From Chloroflexota bacterium (lineage in GTDB: Bacteria; Chloroflexota; UBA5177; JANWHV01), in contig JANWHO010000026.1 in the NCBI GenBank assembly GCA_025450375.1, positions 1 to 12,542 on the forward strand: 12,542 nt of DNA, in the 5' to 3' direction. How positions within the stretch are numbered: position 1 is the first letter of the stretch; the number at the start of each line of letters is the position of its first letter. A program made the position numbers and the translations under genes. The notes beneath the pieces were generated by a model, which saw only the letters and a list, made by a program, of their open reading frames with translations, was not told where the DNA came from and ran no database searches. Positions 6,745-12,542 of the stretch are shown here, piece by piece.

Positions 6745-7617
6745 CTACGCCACCGAACGGCGCACTACCCGCCAGGCGGCAAGGCCAATCGCCGTCACCG
6801 CGATAAGGCCCCACAGGATAGACCAAAACAGCGAACCAACGTGGGTGTAGCTGGCCGCGTTCGTTGCGTCGGACTGGCAGACGGGTGAGCTAGTCGTACA
6901 ATTGCCCGATAGCCAGATAAGATAGCGGATCGAATCGAGGGTGGTAAAACACAACTCCACCGCCACGAACTGGTGGAACAACCGCGCGATCCGAGGCGAT
7001 CCTCGCAAGCCAACTAGCAGCGAGACACCGCCGAAGACGGCCGCCCACACCCAGGTGTTGGCGGTGAACTGGGTGCCAAAGGAGATCCCGCCCACGATAG
7101 GCATGAGGAGTGACACGGCGCCAATGGCCCCCAAAATCCGATTGGAGAAGCGGGTGGGCGTGAGGAGGAGTAACGCTCCCCAAATCGCGGCGCCAGTGTA
7201 TCCGGCACTGGCAATGAGCAGGAGCCAGCCGCCTCGGGTGTAGGTCTCGCCGGAGAAGTCAGAATTGATCTGCAACTCAGTGACCTGTCCACCGGTGGCA
7301 GTCGCGACGATGGCATGCGACCACTCATGGACGAACGTCCCGAACAACTTGAAGGGGTAGGCCAGAACGTCCAGGATCGGCAGATGCGAGAGCACGACCG
7401 CCAGGAGGGAAGCGAGGATGACATAGAACAGATCGCTGTTGGCGCCGCGTATGTTCACTGGGCGCACTCGCTTGAGGAACGTACCCTTGCGGGCGGCGGG
7501 CGAGGCCAGCGGCCGATCATATTTATGACGGCATTGCATGCAGAAGCCGGCGCCGGGTAGGCGGGCGCTACCGCACTCTGGACAAAAAGCATCGTGGCCG
7601 ATCATGGGCGCGCTCAT
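6745..7617 (-). CDS. Zinc-ribbon M50B-type membrane metalloprotease
   Basis: A 290-residue membrane protein. The N-terminus has a zinc ribbon formed by C12, C15, C26 and C29 (FCPECGS ... GFCMQC). A membrane segment at about 63-86 precedes the zinc protease motif HEWSH (H97, E98, H101) in LFGTFVHEWSHAIVATATGG. Further helices follow: GGWLLLIASAGYTGAAIWG, then GAIGAVSLLMPIVGGISF, TWVWAAVFGGVSLLVG and a last one at SLFWSILWGLIAVTAIGLAA. This is the M50B pattern (HExxH, then SAGYxGAxxxG), a family of membrane-embedded zinc proteases whose substrates are mostly unknown. A loop before the last helix carries two cysteines (CTTSSPVC) that could form a disulfide outside. The ATG at 7617 was chosen because AAGGGG ends 8 bases upstream; the in-frame ATG at 7635 lacks spacing for a ribosome binding site. 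It is first in a four-gene operon and divergent from the Liv operon. GATAAT at 7695-7700 (minus) is a weak -10 candidate. Confidence 0.88.
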   Translation of the reverse strand: MSAPMIGHDAFCPECGSARLPGAGFCMQCRHKYDRPLASPAARKGTFLKRVRPVNIRGANSDLFYVILASLLAVVLSHLPILDVLAYPFKLFGTFVHEWSHAIVATATGGQVTELQINSDFSGETYTRGGWLLLIASAGYTGAAIWGALLLLTPTRFSNRILGAIGAVSLLMPIVGGISFGTQFTANTWVWAAVFGGVSLLVGLRGSPRIARLFHQFVAVELCFTTLDSIRYLIWLSGNCTTSSPVCQSDATNAASYTHVGSLFWSILWGLIAVTAIGLAAWRVVRRSVA

Positions 7618-7755
7618 CGGTGCATCCCCTTGCATCCCTCGTATGTCCCCATAGGCGGATCCCAGTTTGGTAGTACAAGCGTACACCGTGCCAGATTATC
7701 TGGCTAGATCGATTGAATAAACTTTTGGCGACCTGTCCGTAACCTGGGGCCTGTA

Positions 7756-7764
7756 TGGTACGAT
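7756..7764 (+). promoter_or_regulatory. Candidate extended -10 promoter of the Liv operon
   Basis: TGGTACGAT (TGn plus TACGAT, 4 of 6 to TATAAT) sits 82 bases before the ATG of the binding-protein gene. No convincing -35 is present at 17 bases. Start near 7771 would place three inverted repeats in the leader. The rest of the 228-base spacer (7618-7845) shows no gene on either strand. Confidence 0.4.
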
Positions 7765-7771
7765 TTCGGCA

Positions 7772-7809
7772 GCCCGGTCCGGGCATGGTCTATGCCGGTG
7801 TATACCGGC
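7772..7809 (+). promoter_or_regulatory. Three overlapping inverted repeats in the Liv operon leader
   Basis: Three short inverted repeats follow one another: GCCCGG-T-CCGGGC (7772-7784), GGCAT-GGTCT-ATGCC (7782-7796) and GCCGGT-GTAT-ACCGGC (7794-7809). The right arm of each shares bases with the left arm of the next, so neighbouring stems exclude each other in RNA. They begin at the predicted transcription start and end 36 bases before the ATG. They could be protein operators or an RNA switch in the leader; which is not decided by sequence. Confidence 0.4.
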
Positions 7810-7845
7810 CATTTGTAGCAGAGACGCGAAAGGAAAGGTGAGAGG

Positions 7846-9003
7846 ATGAACTTCCGCCATATTCGGGGCGCCGCGGTGGCGCTTGGGGTAACGGCATGCC
7901 TAACCGCCGTGAGCCAGCCGGCACTGGTCTCGCACGCTGGCGGTACGGTGAGCGTGGGCCTGGTGGCCGATGTCACCGGCGCCTCCAGCGTGTATGGGGT
8001 CTCGATCCGGAACGGGGCTCAGTTAGCGGCGGATCAGATTAATAAGGCCGGCGGCATCCACGGCAACCATCTCAATTTGATCATCGGTGATTCCGCCACC
8101 AGCAAGTCCCAGGTGGTCAATCTCTACCAGCAAATGATCAACAGTAACCATGTAATCGGGATTATCGGGCCCACCCTGAGCAGCGAGGCATTCGTGGCCG
8201 ACCCGATCGCCCAGAACGCTGGGGTGCCGGTGATCGCCACCTCCAACACGGCGGCCGGAATCAGTAAGATGGGAAGTTATATCTTCCGCATGTCGCTCGG
8301 CGAGGGTGACGTAATTCCCCTGACCATCAAGACCGCCCTCTCGCATCTCCATTTCAAGAAAGTAGCCATCCTGTATGGCAATGATAACGCCTTCACGATC
8401 GGTGACAACGCGGTGTTCGCCGCCGTGGCCAAGCAGTTCCACCTCACCGTGGTCGATACGGAGACCTTCGCCACCGGCGACAAGAACTTCAAGGTGCAGC
8501 TCACCAAGATCAAGGGCGCGCAGCCGGACGCCATTCTGGTCGGCGCCCTGGCTCCCGAGGCGGTGCTGATCCTCAACCAGGGACGGCAACTCGGTATTCC
8601 CATGTCGGTGCGTTTCATCGGCGGCAACGGCTTCAATTCCCCAGCCGTGATCGCCGGTGCCGGGGCCAACGCCGAGGGGGCGATCGAGGGGACGGCCTGG
8701 TTCCCCAGTGGGAAATCCGCGATTAACCAGCACTTTATCAGCGCCTATAAGGCCCGGTATGGGAAGGCGCCCGACCAGTTCGCGGCCCAGGCATACGATG
8801 GGGTGAATATCATGGCGGACGGGATCAAGGCGGCGAACACCACCAGCGACCGCTCGGCCCTCCGCGCTGCCCTGGCCAAGCTGAAGAACGTACCCGTGGT
8901 TACGGGAGCCAAGGGCACCTTCTCCTTCACGGCGACCCGGGACGCGGGTGAGCTGGGGACGGTCCAGATCATCCAACATGGGCAATTCGTCCAATACACC
9001 TAA
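7846..9003 (+). CDS. livK: Liv-type ABC transporter substrate-binding protein
   Basis: The periplasmic-binding component of a branched-chain amino acid type (HAAT) importer, 385 residues. The N-terminus has MNFRHIR followed by a hydrophobic stretch. It contains VTAC at 15-18, which fits a lipobox, and also PALVSHA-GG at about 25-33, which fits ordinary signal peptidase cleavage, so the mode of anchoring is open. The mature protein starts TVSVGLVADVTGASSVYG and shows the type 1 periplasmic-binding fold typical of LivJ/LivK: AADQINKAGGI, VIGIIGPTLSSE, VPVIATSNT, KVAILYGND, DAILVGAL, and AQAYDGVNIM near the end. Ligands of the family are Leu/Ile/Val, other amino acids, amides or urea; the exact one is not readable. 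The ATG follows a purine-rich AAGGAAAGGTGAGAGG. All four other transporter parts follow on the same strand. Confidence 0.93.
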   Translation: MNFRHIRGAAVALGVTACLTAVSQPALVSHAGGTVSVGLVADVTGASSVYGVSIRNGAQLAADQINKAGGIHGNHLNLIIGDSATSKSQVVNLYQQMINSNHVIGIIGPTLSSEAFVADPIAQNAGVPVIATSNTAAGISKMGSYIFRMSLGEGDVIPLTIKTALSHLHFKKVAILYGNDNAFTIGDNAVFAAVAKQFHLTVVDTETFATGDKNFKVQLTKIKGAQPDAILVGALAPEAVLILNQGRQLGIPMSVRFIGGNGFNSPAVIAGAGANAEGAIEGTAWFPSGKSAINQHFISAYKARYGKAPDQFAAQAYDGVNIMADGIKAANTTSDRSALRAALAKLKNVPVVTGAKGTFSFTATRDAGELGTVQIIQHGQFVQYT

Positions 9004-9014
9004 CACCGAGTGGA

Positions 9015-9054
9015 TCGAGTAGGGCGCGGCATCGAACCGCCGCGCCCTGCTCGA
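9015..9054 (+). promoter_or_regulatory. Strong intercistronic hairpin between livK and livH
   Basis: TCGAGTAGGGCGCGGC (9015-9030) and GCCGCGCCCTGCTCGA (9039-9054) pair over 16 bases with one G-U wobble and an 8-base loop, 11 bases after the livK stop and 18 before the livH ATG. No T-run follows, so it is not a classical terminator. Such stems after binding-protein genes can protect the upstream mRNA or partly stop transcription, raising the ratio of binding protein to permease. Confidence 0.7.
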
Positions 9055-9072
9055 ACTTCCGGCCAGGAAAAC

Positions 9073-9954
9073 ATGCTGCAACAGGTATTCAACACCCTGA
9101 TCAATGCATCGATCTACGCCTTGTTCGCCATGGGTTATGCCCTGGTGTTTGGGGTGCTGGATATTCTCAACCTTGCGCACGGGGCCATCTTCATGCTGGG
9201 CGCCTTTACCGCCGTGCAGGCGGTGCTCGGCTGGCATTGGCCGCTGCTGCTGGCGATCCCCCTTGGGATGCTGGTGGGCGGGGCGGTGGGAGTGGTGCTG
9301 GACCTGGTGGCTGTCGCCCCTTTGCAGGCCCGAGGAAGCGACTTCCTCACCCCCTTGATCAGTACGATCGCCGCCGGCATTGTGTTCGAGAATATTTCCC
9401 TTGGCCTATTCGGGCCGGGCGCTTATAGTTTCCCCACCAGTGTCTTCCCTCAAACCCCGATCACGATTGGGAGCGCCGTGGTGCAGCCGGTGGATCTGTT
9501 GGTGATCGCCCTCACGGTGCTGTTGATGATTGGACTTACGGTCTGGCTCCGTTACAGCACCCTGGGCAAGGCGATCCGAGCCGTGGCGGCGAACCGACTG
9601 GCCGCGCAATTGTTGGGGATCAACGTGGCCCGCACCGTGGCGATTACCTTTTTTCTCGCCTCCGCCCTGGGCGCCCTGGCGGGAATCTTTTACGGCCTGG
9701 AGCTGCAGGATTCGATCAGCTTCAACATGGGCGGCTCGGTCCAATTGCGGGGGTTGGCGGTAATCGTGGTCGGCGGCATGGATAGTATCCCAGGCGTGAT
9801 GCTTGGGGCGCTGGCCCTGGCTACCAGCGAGACCATTGGGATCACCGAAATTGGCTCCAGCTACACCGACGCGATCGCCTTTGGCCTGCTGTTCCTGATC
9901 CTGATCGTCCGCCCATCGGGCATCCTGGGCCGCCGTGGCTCTCGGGTGGTTTAG
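9073..9954 (+). CDS. livH: Branched-chain amino acid type ABC permease LivH
   Basis: A 293-residue inner-membrane permease of the LivH family, one half of the transport channel. It opens with the family pattern LQQVFNTLINASIYALFAMG and GVLDILNLAHGAIFMLGAF, and has about eight membrane segments. The EAA-like loop that contacts the ATPases reads LGKAIRAVAANRLAAQLLGI at about 163-183. The end, VIVVGGMDSIPGVMLGALAL and IVRPSGILGRRG, is also typical. The ATG at 9073 was chosen: AGGAAA lies directly upstream and the protein then starts at the usual place. The longer in-frame start at 9010 would translate the intercistronic hairpin and adds residues with no family likeness. It is separated from the binding-protein gene by 69 bases and from livM by five. 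Confidence 0.93.
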   Translation: MLQQVFNTLINASIYALFAMGYALVFGVLDILNLAHGAIFMLGAFTAVQAVLGWHWPLLLAIPLGMLVGGAVGVVLDLVAVAPLQARGSDFLTPLISTIAAGIVFENISLGLFGPGAYSFPTSVFPQTPITIGSAVVQPVDLLVIALTVLLMIGLTVWLRYSTLGKAIRAVAANRLAAQLLGINVARTVAITFFLASALGALAGIFYGLELQDSISFNMGGSVQLRGLAVIVVGGMDSIPGVMLGALALATSETIGITEIGSSYTDAIAFGLLFLILIVRPSGILGRRGSRVV

Positions 9955-9959
9955 GACCG

Positions 9960-10856
9960 ATGAGCGGCCTGGGTGACGCGCTCAACACCTGGTATGCCAG
10001 CAATAACAACCTGATCAACGACAGCGGGCTCAACGCCATCCTGGCGCTCAGCGTGTACGTAATGCTTGCCTGCGGCCTGCTCTCCCTGGCCAGTCCCGCC
10101 TATATGGCGATCGGCGCCTATACGGCCGCCCTGCTCAGCAACAATACCGGCGTCCCCTTTCCCCTGCAAATGGCGGCGGGCGCCCTGCTGGCGGCTGGAG
10201 TGGCTTTCATCCTGGGACTGCCCTTGCTCCGCCTCCGAGGCGTCTACCTGGCTATCTGTACCGTGGGCTTCGTCGCCATCGTACAGATCTTTTTCAACAC
10301 CTGGACCCCCGGCGGGGCCGGCAACGGGATCTCCATCCCCGCCGCGACCACGACCTGGCAGATCTATGCCGTCCTGGTTGTGCTGTGCTTCCTTCTCTGG
10401 CGCCTGGAAGGATCGGCTCTGGGCCGGAGCCTGGCCGCCATCCGTCTGGACGAGGAAGCGGCGCGCAGTCTGGGGATCGATACGATCGCCCTCAAGCTGG
10501 GCGCCTTCGCCCTCAGCGGGGTGCTGGCCGGACTGATGGGCGTCCTTTATGCCCGCCTCCACTACTACATCGACCCCCAGACCTTTGGCTTCGATACCGC
10601 CCTGGCGGCCTTGACCTACGTGGTGGTGGGCGGGAGCTTGACCACGATCGGCAGTCCCCTCGGCGCCATCCTGATCACCGCGTTGCCCGAATGGCTTCGC
10701 GGACTGAATGGCTACCGAACCGTGGTCAACGGGCTGATTCTGCTGGCGGTCATTCTCTTCCTCCCCGGAGGCTTGGTGGATCTACCCCGCCGCCTGAGTC
10801 AACTGGTCCGCCTGGGAATCCAGCGCTTGGGCCACAAGAGAGAGAACGGCGGATGA
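9960..10856 (+). CDS. livM: Branched-chain amino acid type ABC permease LivM
   Basis: A 298-residue inner-membrane permease, partner of LivH. An N-terminal region with LLSLASPAYMAIGAYTAAL (about 40-58) matches the LivM pattern, and about eight hydrophobic segments follow. The ATPase-contact EAA loop reads LGRSLAAIRLDEEAARSLGI at about 153-172. The segment DTALAALTYVVVGGSLTTIG and the late ILFLPGGLVDLP are the usual family ending. A short basic tail (RLGIQRLGHKRENGG) closes the protein. Its start is five bases after the livH stop, and its stop overlaps the livG start as ATGA, so livH-livM-livG are likely translated in a coupled way. No part of a fused ATPase is present; permease and ATPase are separate, as in E. 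coli Liv. Confidence 0.93.
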   Translation: MSGLGDALNTWYASNNNLINDSGLNAILALSVYVMLACGLLSLASPAYMAIGAYTAALLSNNTGVPFPLQMAAGALLAAGVAFILGLPLLRLRGVYLAICTVGFVAIVQIFFNTWTPGGAGNGISIPAATTTWQIYAVLVVLCFLLWRLEGSALGRSLAAIRLDEEAARSLGIDTIALKLGAFALSGVLAGLMGVLYARLHYYIDPQTFGFDTALAALTYVVVGGSLTTIGSPLGAILITALPEWLRGLNGYRTVVNGLILLAVILFLPGGLVDLPRRLSQLVRLGIQRLGHKRENGG

Positions 10857-11641
10857 GTCAAGAACCCGAGTTGGCGCAATTGCACGAGGTAAGCCGGTTC
10901 TTCGGCGGCATACACGCGCTGGATGGGGTAAGCATGACCGTGCGCGCCGGGGCGGTGCATGGACTGATCGGGCCCAATGGGGCGGGAAAGACCACCCTGA
11001 TTAATCTCATGACCGGCTTTTACCGCCCGACCAGCGGGCGGATTGTGCTGGATGGTCAACGGTTGGACGGCAGCCGCTCGTACCGGATCGCCCGGCGCGG
11101 CGTGGCGCGCACCTTCCAGAACATCCGCCTGTTCGGCGGCCTCCCCGCCATCGACAACGTGTTGGTGGCCCGCCGTCGCGGCACCGTGCGCCGCTCGCTC
11201 GGGCGGCTCCTCTACCTCCCCGGCGCCGCGCGCGCCGAACAGGCCGAGCGGGCGGTAGCTGGTCAGATGCTCAGTCAACTGGGGGTGGATGCCAATTCGC
11301 GCCGGCCGGCCGGAACCCTTTCCTACGGCGACCAGCGCCGGGTGGAACTGGCCCGTGCCCTGGCCACCGAGCCAAGGCTGCTCCTGCTGGACGAGCCAGC
11401 GGCCGGGATGAACCGGGAGGAGACCGATCGGCTGGGAACCGTAATCCGCGGGCTCGTCCGCCCGGATCGGGGAATCCTCCTGATCGAGCACGACCTCCCG
11501 CTCATCATGGCGGTATGCGACCAGGTGACCGTGCTCAACTTCGGGCGGGTGATCGCCGAGGGACCTCCCGCCGAGATCGCCCGCGACCCAGCGGTAATCG
11601 AGGCGTATCTGGGGACCGAGGACGACGATGCTCATCTGTGA
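10853..11641 (+). CDS. livG: Branched-chain amino acid type ABC ATPase LivG
   Basis: A 262-residue ATP-hydrolysing subunit. Visible motifs: Walker A GPNGAGKTT at 40-48, Q-loop Q89 in RTFQNIRLF, signature LSYGDQRRVELARAL at 156-170, Walker B LLLLDEP with D180-E181, and switch histidine H213 in IEHDL. The long segment between Walker A and the signature and the RTFQNIRLF motif are typical of LivG. The signature has D160 where LivG proteins usually carry Gln (LSYGQQ). The ATG at 10853 forms an ATGA overlap with the livM stop; the open frame continues upstream to 10385 but only as an out-of-frame reading of livM. The stop overlaps the livF start by 14 bases. Product works at the inner face of the membrane as a dimer with LivF. 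Confidence 0.94.
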   Translation: MSQEPELAQLHEVSRFFGGIHALDGVSMTVRAGAVHGLIGPNGAGKTTLINLMTGFYRPTSGRIVLDGQRLDGSRSYRIARRGVARTFQNIRLFGGLPAIDNVLVARRRGTVRRSLGRLLYLPGAARAEQAERAVAGQMLSQLGVDANSRRPAGTLSYGDQRRVELARALATEPRLLLLDEPAAGMNREETDRLGTVIRGLVRPDRGILLIEHDLPLIMAVCDQVTVLNFGRVIAEGPPAEIARDPAVIEAYLGTEDDDAHL

Positions 11642-12341
11642 ACGCCTCACGGTACGTTACGGGCCCATCGAGGCAGTGCGCCAGGCCAGCTTCGAGGTGA
11701 AAGAAGGCCAGATTGTGGCGTTAATCGGGGCCAATGGAGCCGGGAAGAGCAGCACGCTGCGGGCTCTGAGCGGGATACGACGGTCCTCGGGCGGCAGAAT
11801 CACCTTCCGAGGGACCGACATCACGCATGCTCGCTCGCATGACATCGTCCGTCTGGGATTGGTGCAGGTGCCCGAGGGGCGGGCAATCCTGGCCACCATG
11901 ACCGTGCGCGAAAACCTGGAGCTTGGAGGGTACGCGCGAAGCGATAAGCGGGCGCTCCGCCGTGACATCGAGGAGATGTATGAACGCTTCCCCATTTTGG
12001 GAGCTCGGCGCAAGCTCGCCGCCGCCCAATTGAGCGGGGGCGAGCAACAAATGCTCGCCATCGCGCGCGGTCTCCTAGCCCGGCCCCGGCTCCTGCTACT
12101 GGATGAGCCCTCGCTGGGCCTGGCTCCTCAGTTGATCCGCGAGGTGATGCGTCTAGTCCGCCGCATCCGCGACGATGGGGCGACCGTGCTGTTGGTGGAG
12201 CAGAATGCCCGCCAAGCCCTGGGACTGGCGGATCGCGCCTACGTACTGGAGCAGGGCCGGATTACCCTGTCCGGCGCCGGGCGCGAGTTACTGGCCGACC
12301 CGGCGGTGCTTCGAGCGTATCTGGGGGTGGTTCCAGGCTGA
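11628..12341 (+). CDS. livF: Branched-chain amino acid type ABC ATPase LivF
   Basis: A 237-residue ATPase that pairs with LivG. Walker A is GANGAGKSS at 34-42, the Q-loop is in VQVPEGR (Q80), the signature LSGGEQQMLAIARGL is at 135-149, and Walker B LLLLDEPSLGL has D159-E160. The switch position reads VEQN, with Q192 in place of the usual His, which is normal for LivF. The motif VPEGR and the LGLAP after Walker B separate it from LivG. GAGG lies about 6-7 bases before the ATG, inside livG; the 14-base overlap with livG means its translation probably depends on that of livG. It is the last gene of the operon; the next 143 bases hold only inverted repeats. Confidence 0.94.
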   Translation: MLICERLTVRYGPIEAVRQASFEVKEGQIVALIGANGAGKSSTLRALSGIRRSSGGRITFRGTDITHARSHDIVRLGLVQVPEGRAILATMTVRENLELGGYARSDKRALRRDIEEMYERFPILGARRKLAAAQLSGGEQQMLAIARGLLARPRLLLLDEPSLGLAPQLIREVMRLVRRIRDDGATVLLVEQNARQALGLADRAYVLEQGRITLSGAGRELLADPAVLRAYLGVVPG

Positions 12342-12393
12342 GGAGTAGGCAGGTTTGCTCAAGTGCCCAGTTGCTCTAGGGACGAGATCGTCT

Positions 12394-12475
12394 GGGAGCG
12401 CGAGCGTCTGGCTCCCCCTCCTTCAACCTTGCTCCATGGAGCCTGCCCACTTCCATGGGCCTCAGCCGGAGGCCC
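12394..12475 (+). terminator. Inverted-repeat cluster, candidate convergent terminator
   Basis: In the 143-base non-coding stretch between livF and the minus-strand fragment, four inverted repeats occur: GGGAGC/GCTCCC (12394-12399, 12411-12416), a 12-base palindrome GCTCCATGGAGC (12431-12442), GCCCA/TGGGC (12445-12449, 12456-12460) and GGGCCTC/GAGGCCC with a 5-base loop (12457-12463, 12469-12475). None has a clear T-run. The position between converging genes suggests transcription termination for both strands. Confidence 0.45.
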
Positions 12476-12484
12476 TTCCGCGCC

Positions 12485-12542
12485 TCATCCCTGGTCAGCG
12501 GCGGCTCGGAGGCGGGCAATCTCCTCCAATGCCTCGCGTAAG
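12485..12542 (-). CDS. C-terminal end of an unidentified minus-strand protein
   Basis: Reading the minus strand, an open frame enters from the right edge and ends at TGA (12485-12487). The 18 visible residues are LREALEEIARLRAAADQG, a regular amphipathic helix pattern with Glu, Arg and Ala, as found at many true protein ends. The family cannot be told. The gene converges on the Liv operon. Confidence 0.55.
   Translation of the reverse strand, partial: LREALEEIARLRAAADQG

Noticed and set aside
7695..7720. Promoter for the M50B gene (GATAAT with upstream TTATTC, minus strand)
   Set aside because: The -10 is fair but the spacer to the possible -35 is only 14 bases, so it was not listed as a feature.
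9015..9054. Classical rho-independent terminator after livK
   Set aside because: The stem is strong but is followed by ACTTCCGG, not a T-run, and the remaining transporter genes lie downstream without another clear promoter.
9010..9072. In-frame upstream extension of livH
   Set aside because: It would translate the intercistronic hairpin; AGGAAA before the ATG at 9073 and family length favour the later start.
8023..9237. 404-residue open frame on the minus strand
   Set aside because: It is a shadow of the binding-protein gene: the + strand product matches a known family along its full length and the minus product has His/Gly/Asp-rich low-complexity sequence with no recognisable domain.
10385..10852. 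In-frame upstream extension of livG
   Set aside because: It is livM read in another frame; the ATG at 10853 begins the family-like N-terminus and overlaps the livM stop by four bases.
1..12542. CRISPR array, tRNA, rRNA, insertion sequence or phage genes
   Set aside because: No regularly spaced direct repeats, no cloverleaf-like sequence, no transposase or phage protein motifs were seen on reading the spacers and translations.

Overview
The window is GC-rich, densely packed bacterial DNA with short intergenic gaps and frequent start/stop overlaps. It carries at least 13 protein genes, twelve of them complete and two cut by the window edges if the small fragment at the right end is counted. 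Product types (a ParB-fold protein with a DGHHR motif, a zinc-ribbon M50 protease, an orphan PhoB-type regulator, a Liv-type transporter and GTG/TTG starts) suggest a high-GC free-living bacterium, perhaps Chloroflexota or another Terrabacteria lineage. This placement is an inference with low confidence. No rRNA, tRNA, CRISPR array, insertion sequence, phage gene or plasmid function was seen.

Left part (1-3841). The C-terminal part of an EamA/DMT-type permease on the + strand runs convergently into a minus-strand group. Read in the direction of transcription, that group is a small two-helix membrane protein, a glyoxalase II-like metallo-beta-lactamase-fold hydrolase, prolipoprotein diacylglyceryl transferase (lgt) and an RNase Z-like metallo-beta-lactamase-fold hydrolase. 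The first pair overlaps at TAATG and the last pair at GTGA. A 155-base gap before lgt holds a candidate extended -10 promoter, and a small hairpin covers the lgt ribosome binding site.

Middle (3842-7617). A divergent spacer leads to an orphan OmpR/PhoB-family response regulator on the + strand; no histidine kinase lies nearby. Convergent to it is a four-gene minus-strand operon: a zinc-ribbon M50B membrane metalloprotease, a 148-residue protein of unknown family, a ParB/Srx-fold protein with a DGHHR motif, and a calcineurin-like metallophosphoesterase. The four genes are 2, 48 and -4 bases apart. This is the best candidate in the window for a little-described functional unit.

Right part (7618-12341). 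A complete branched-chain amino acid type (HAAT/Liv) ABC importer follows: substrate-binding protein, permeases LivH and LivM, ATPases LivG and LivF, all + strand and tightly spaced. A 228-base divergent spacer precedes it, with a candidate extended -10 promoter and three overlapping inverted repeats in the predicted leader. A strong 16-bp stem sits between the binding-protein gene and livH and could let the binding protein be made in excess.

Right end (12342-12542). A non-coding stretch dense in inverted repeats separates livF from the last codons of a minus-strand gene, probably a convergent termination region.
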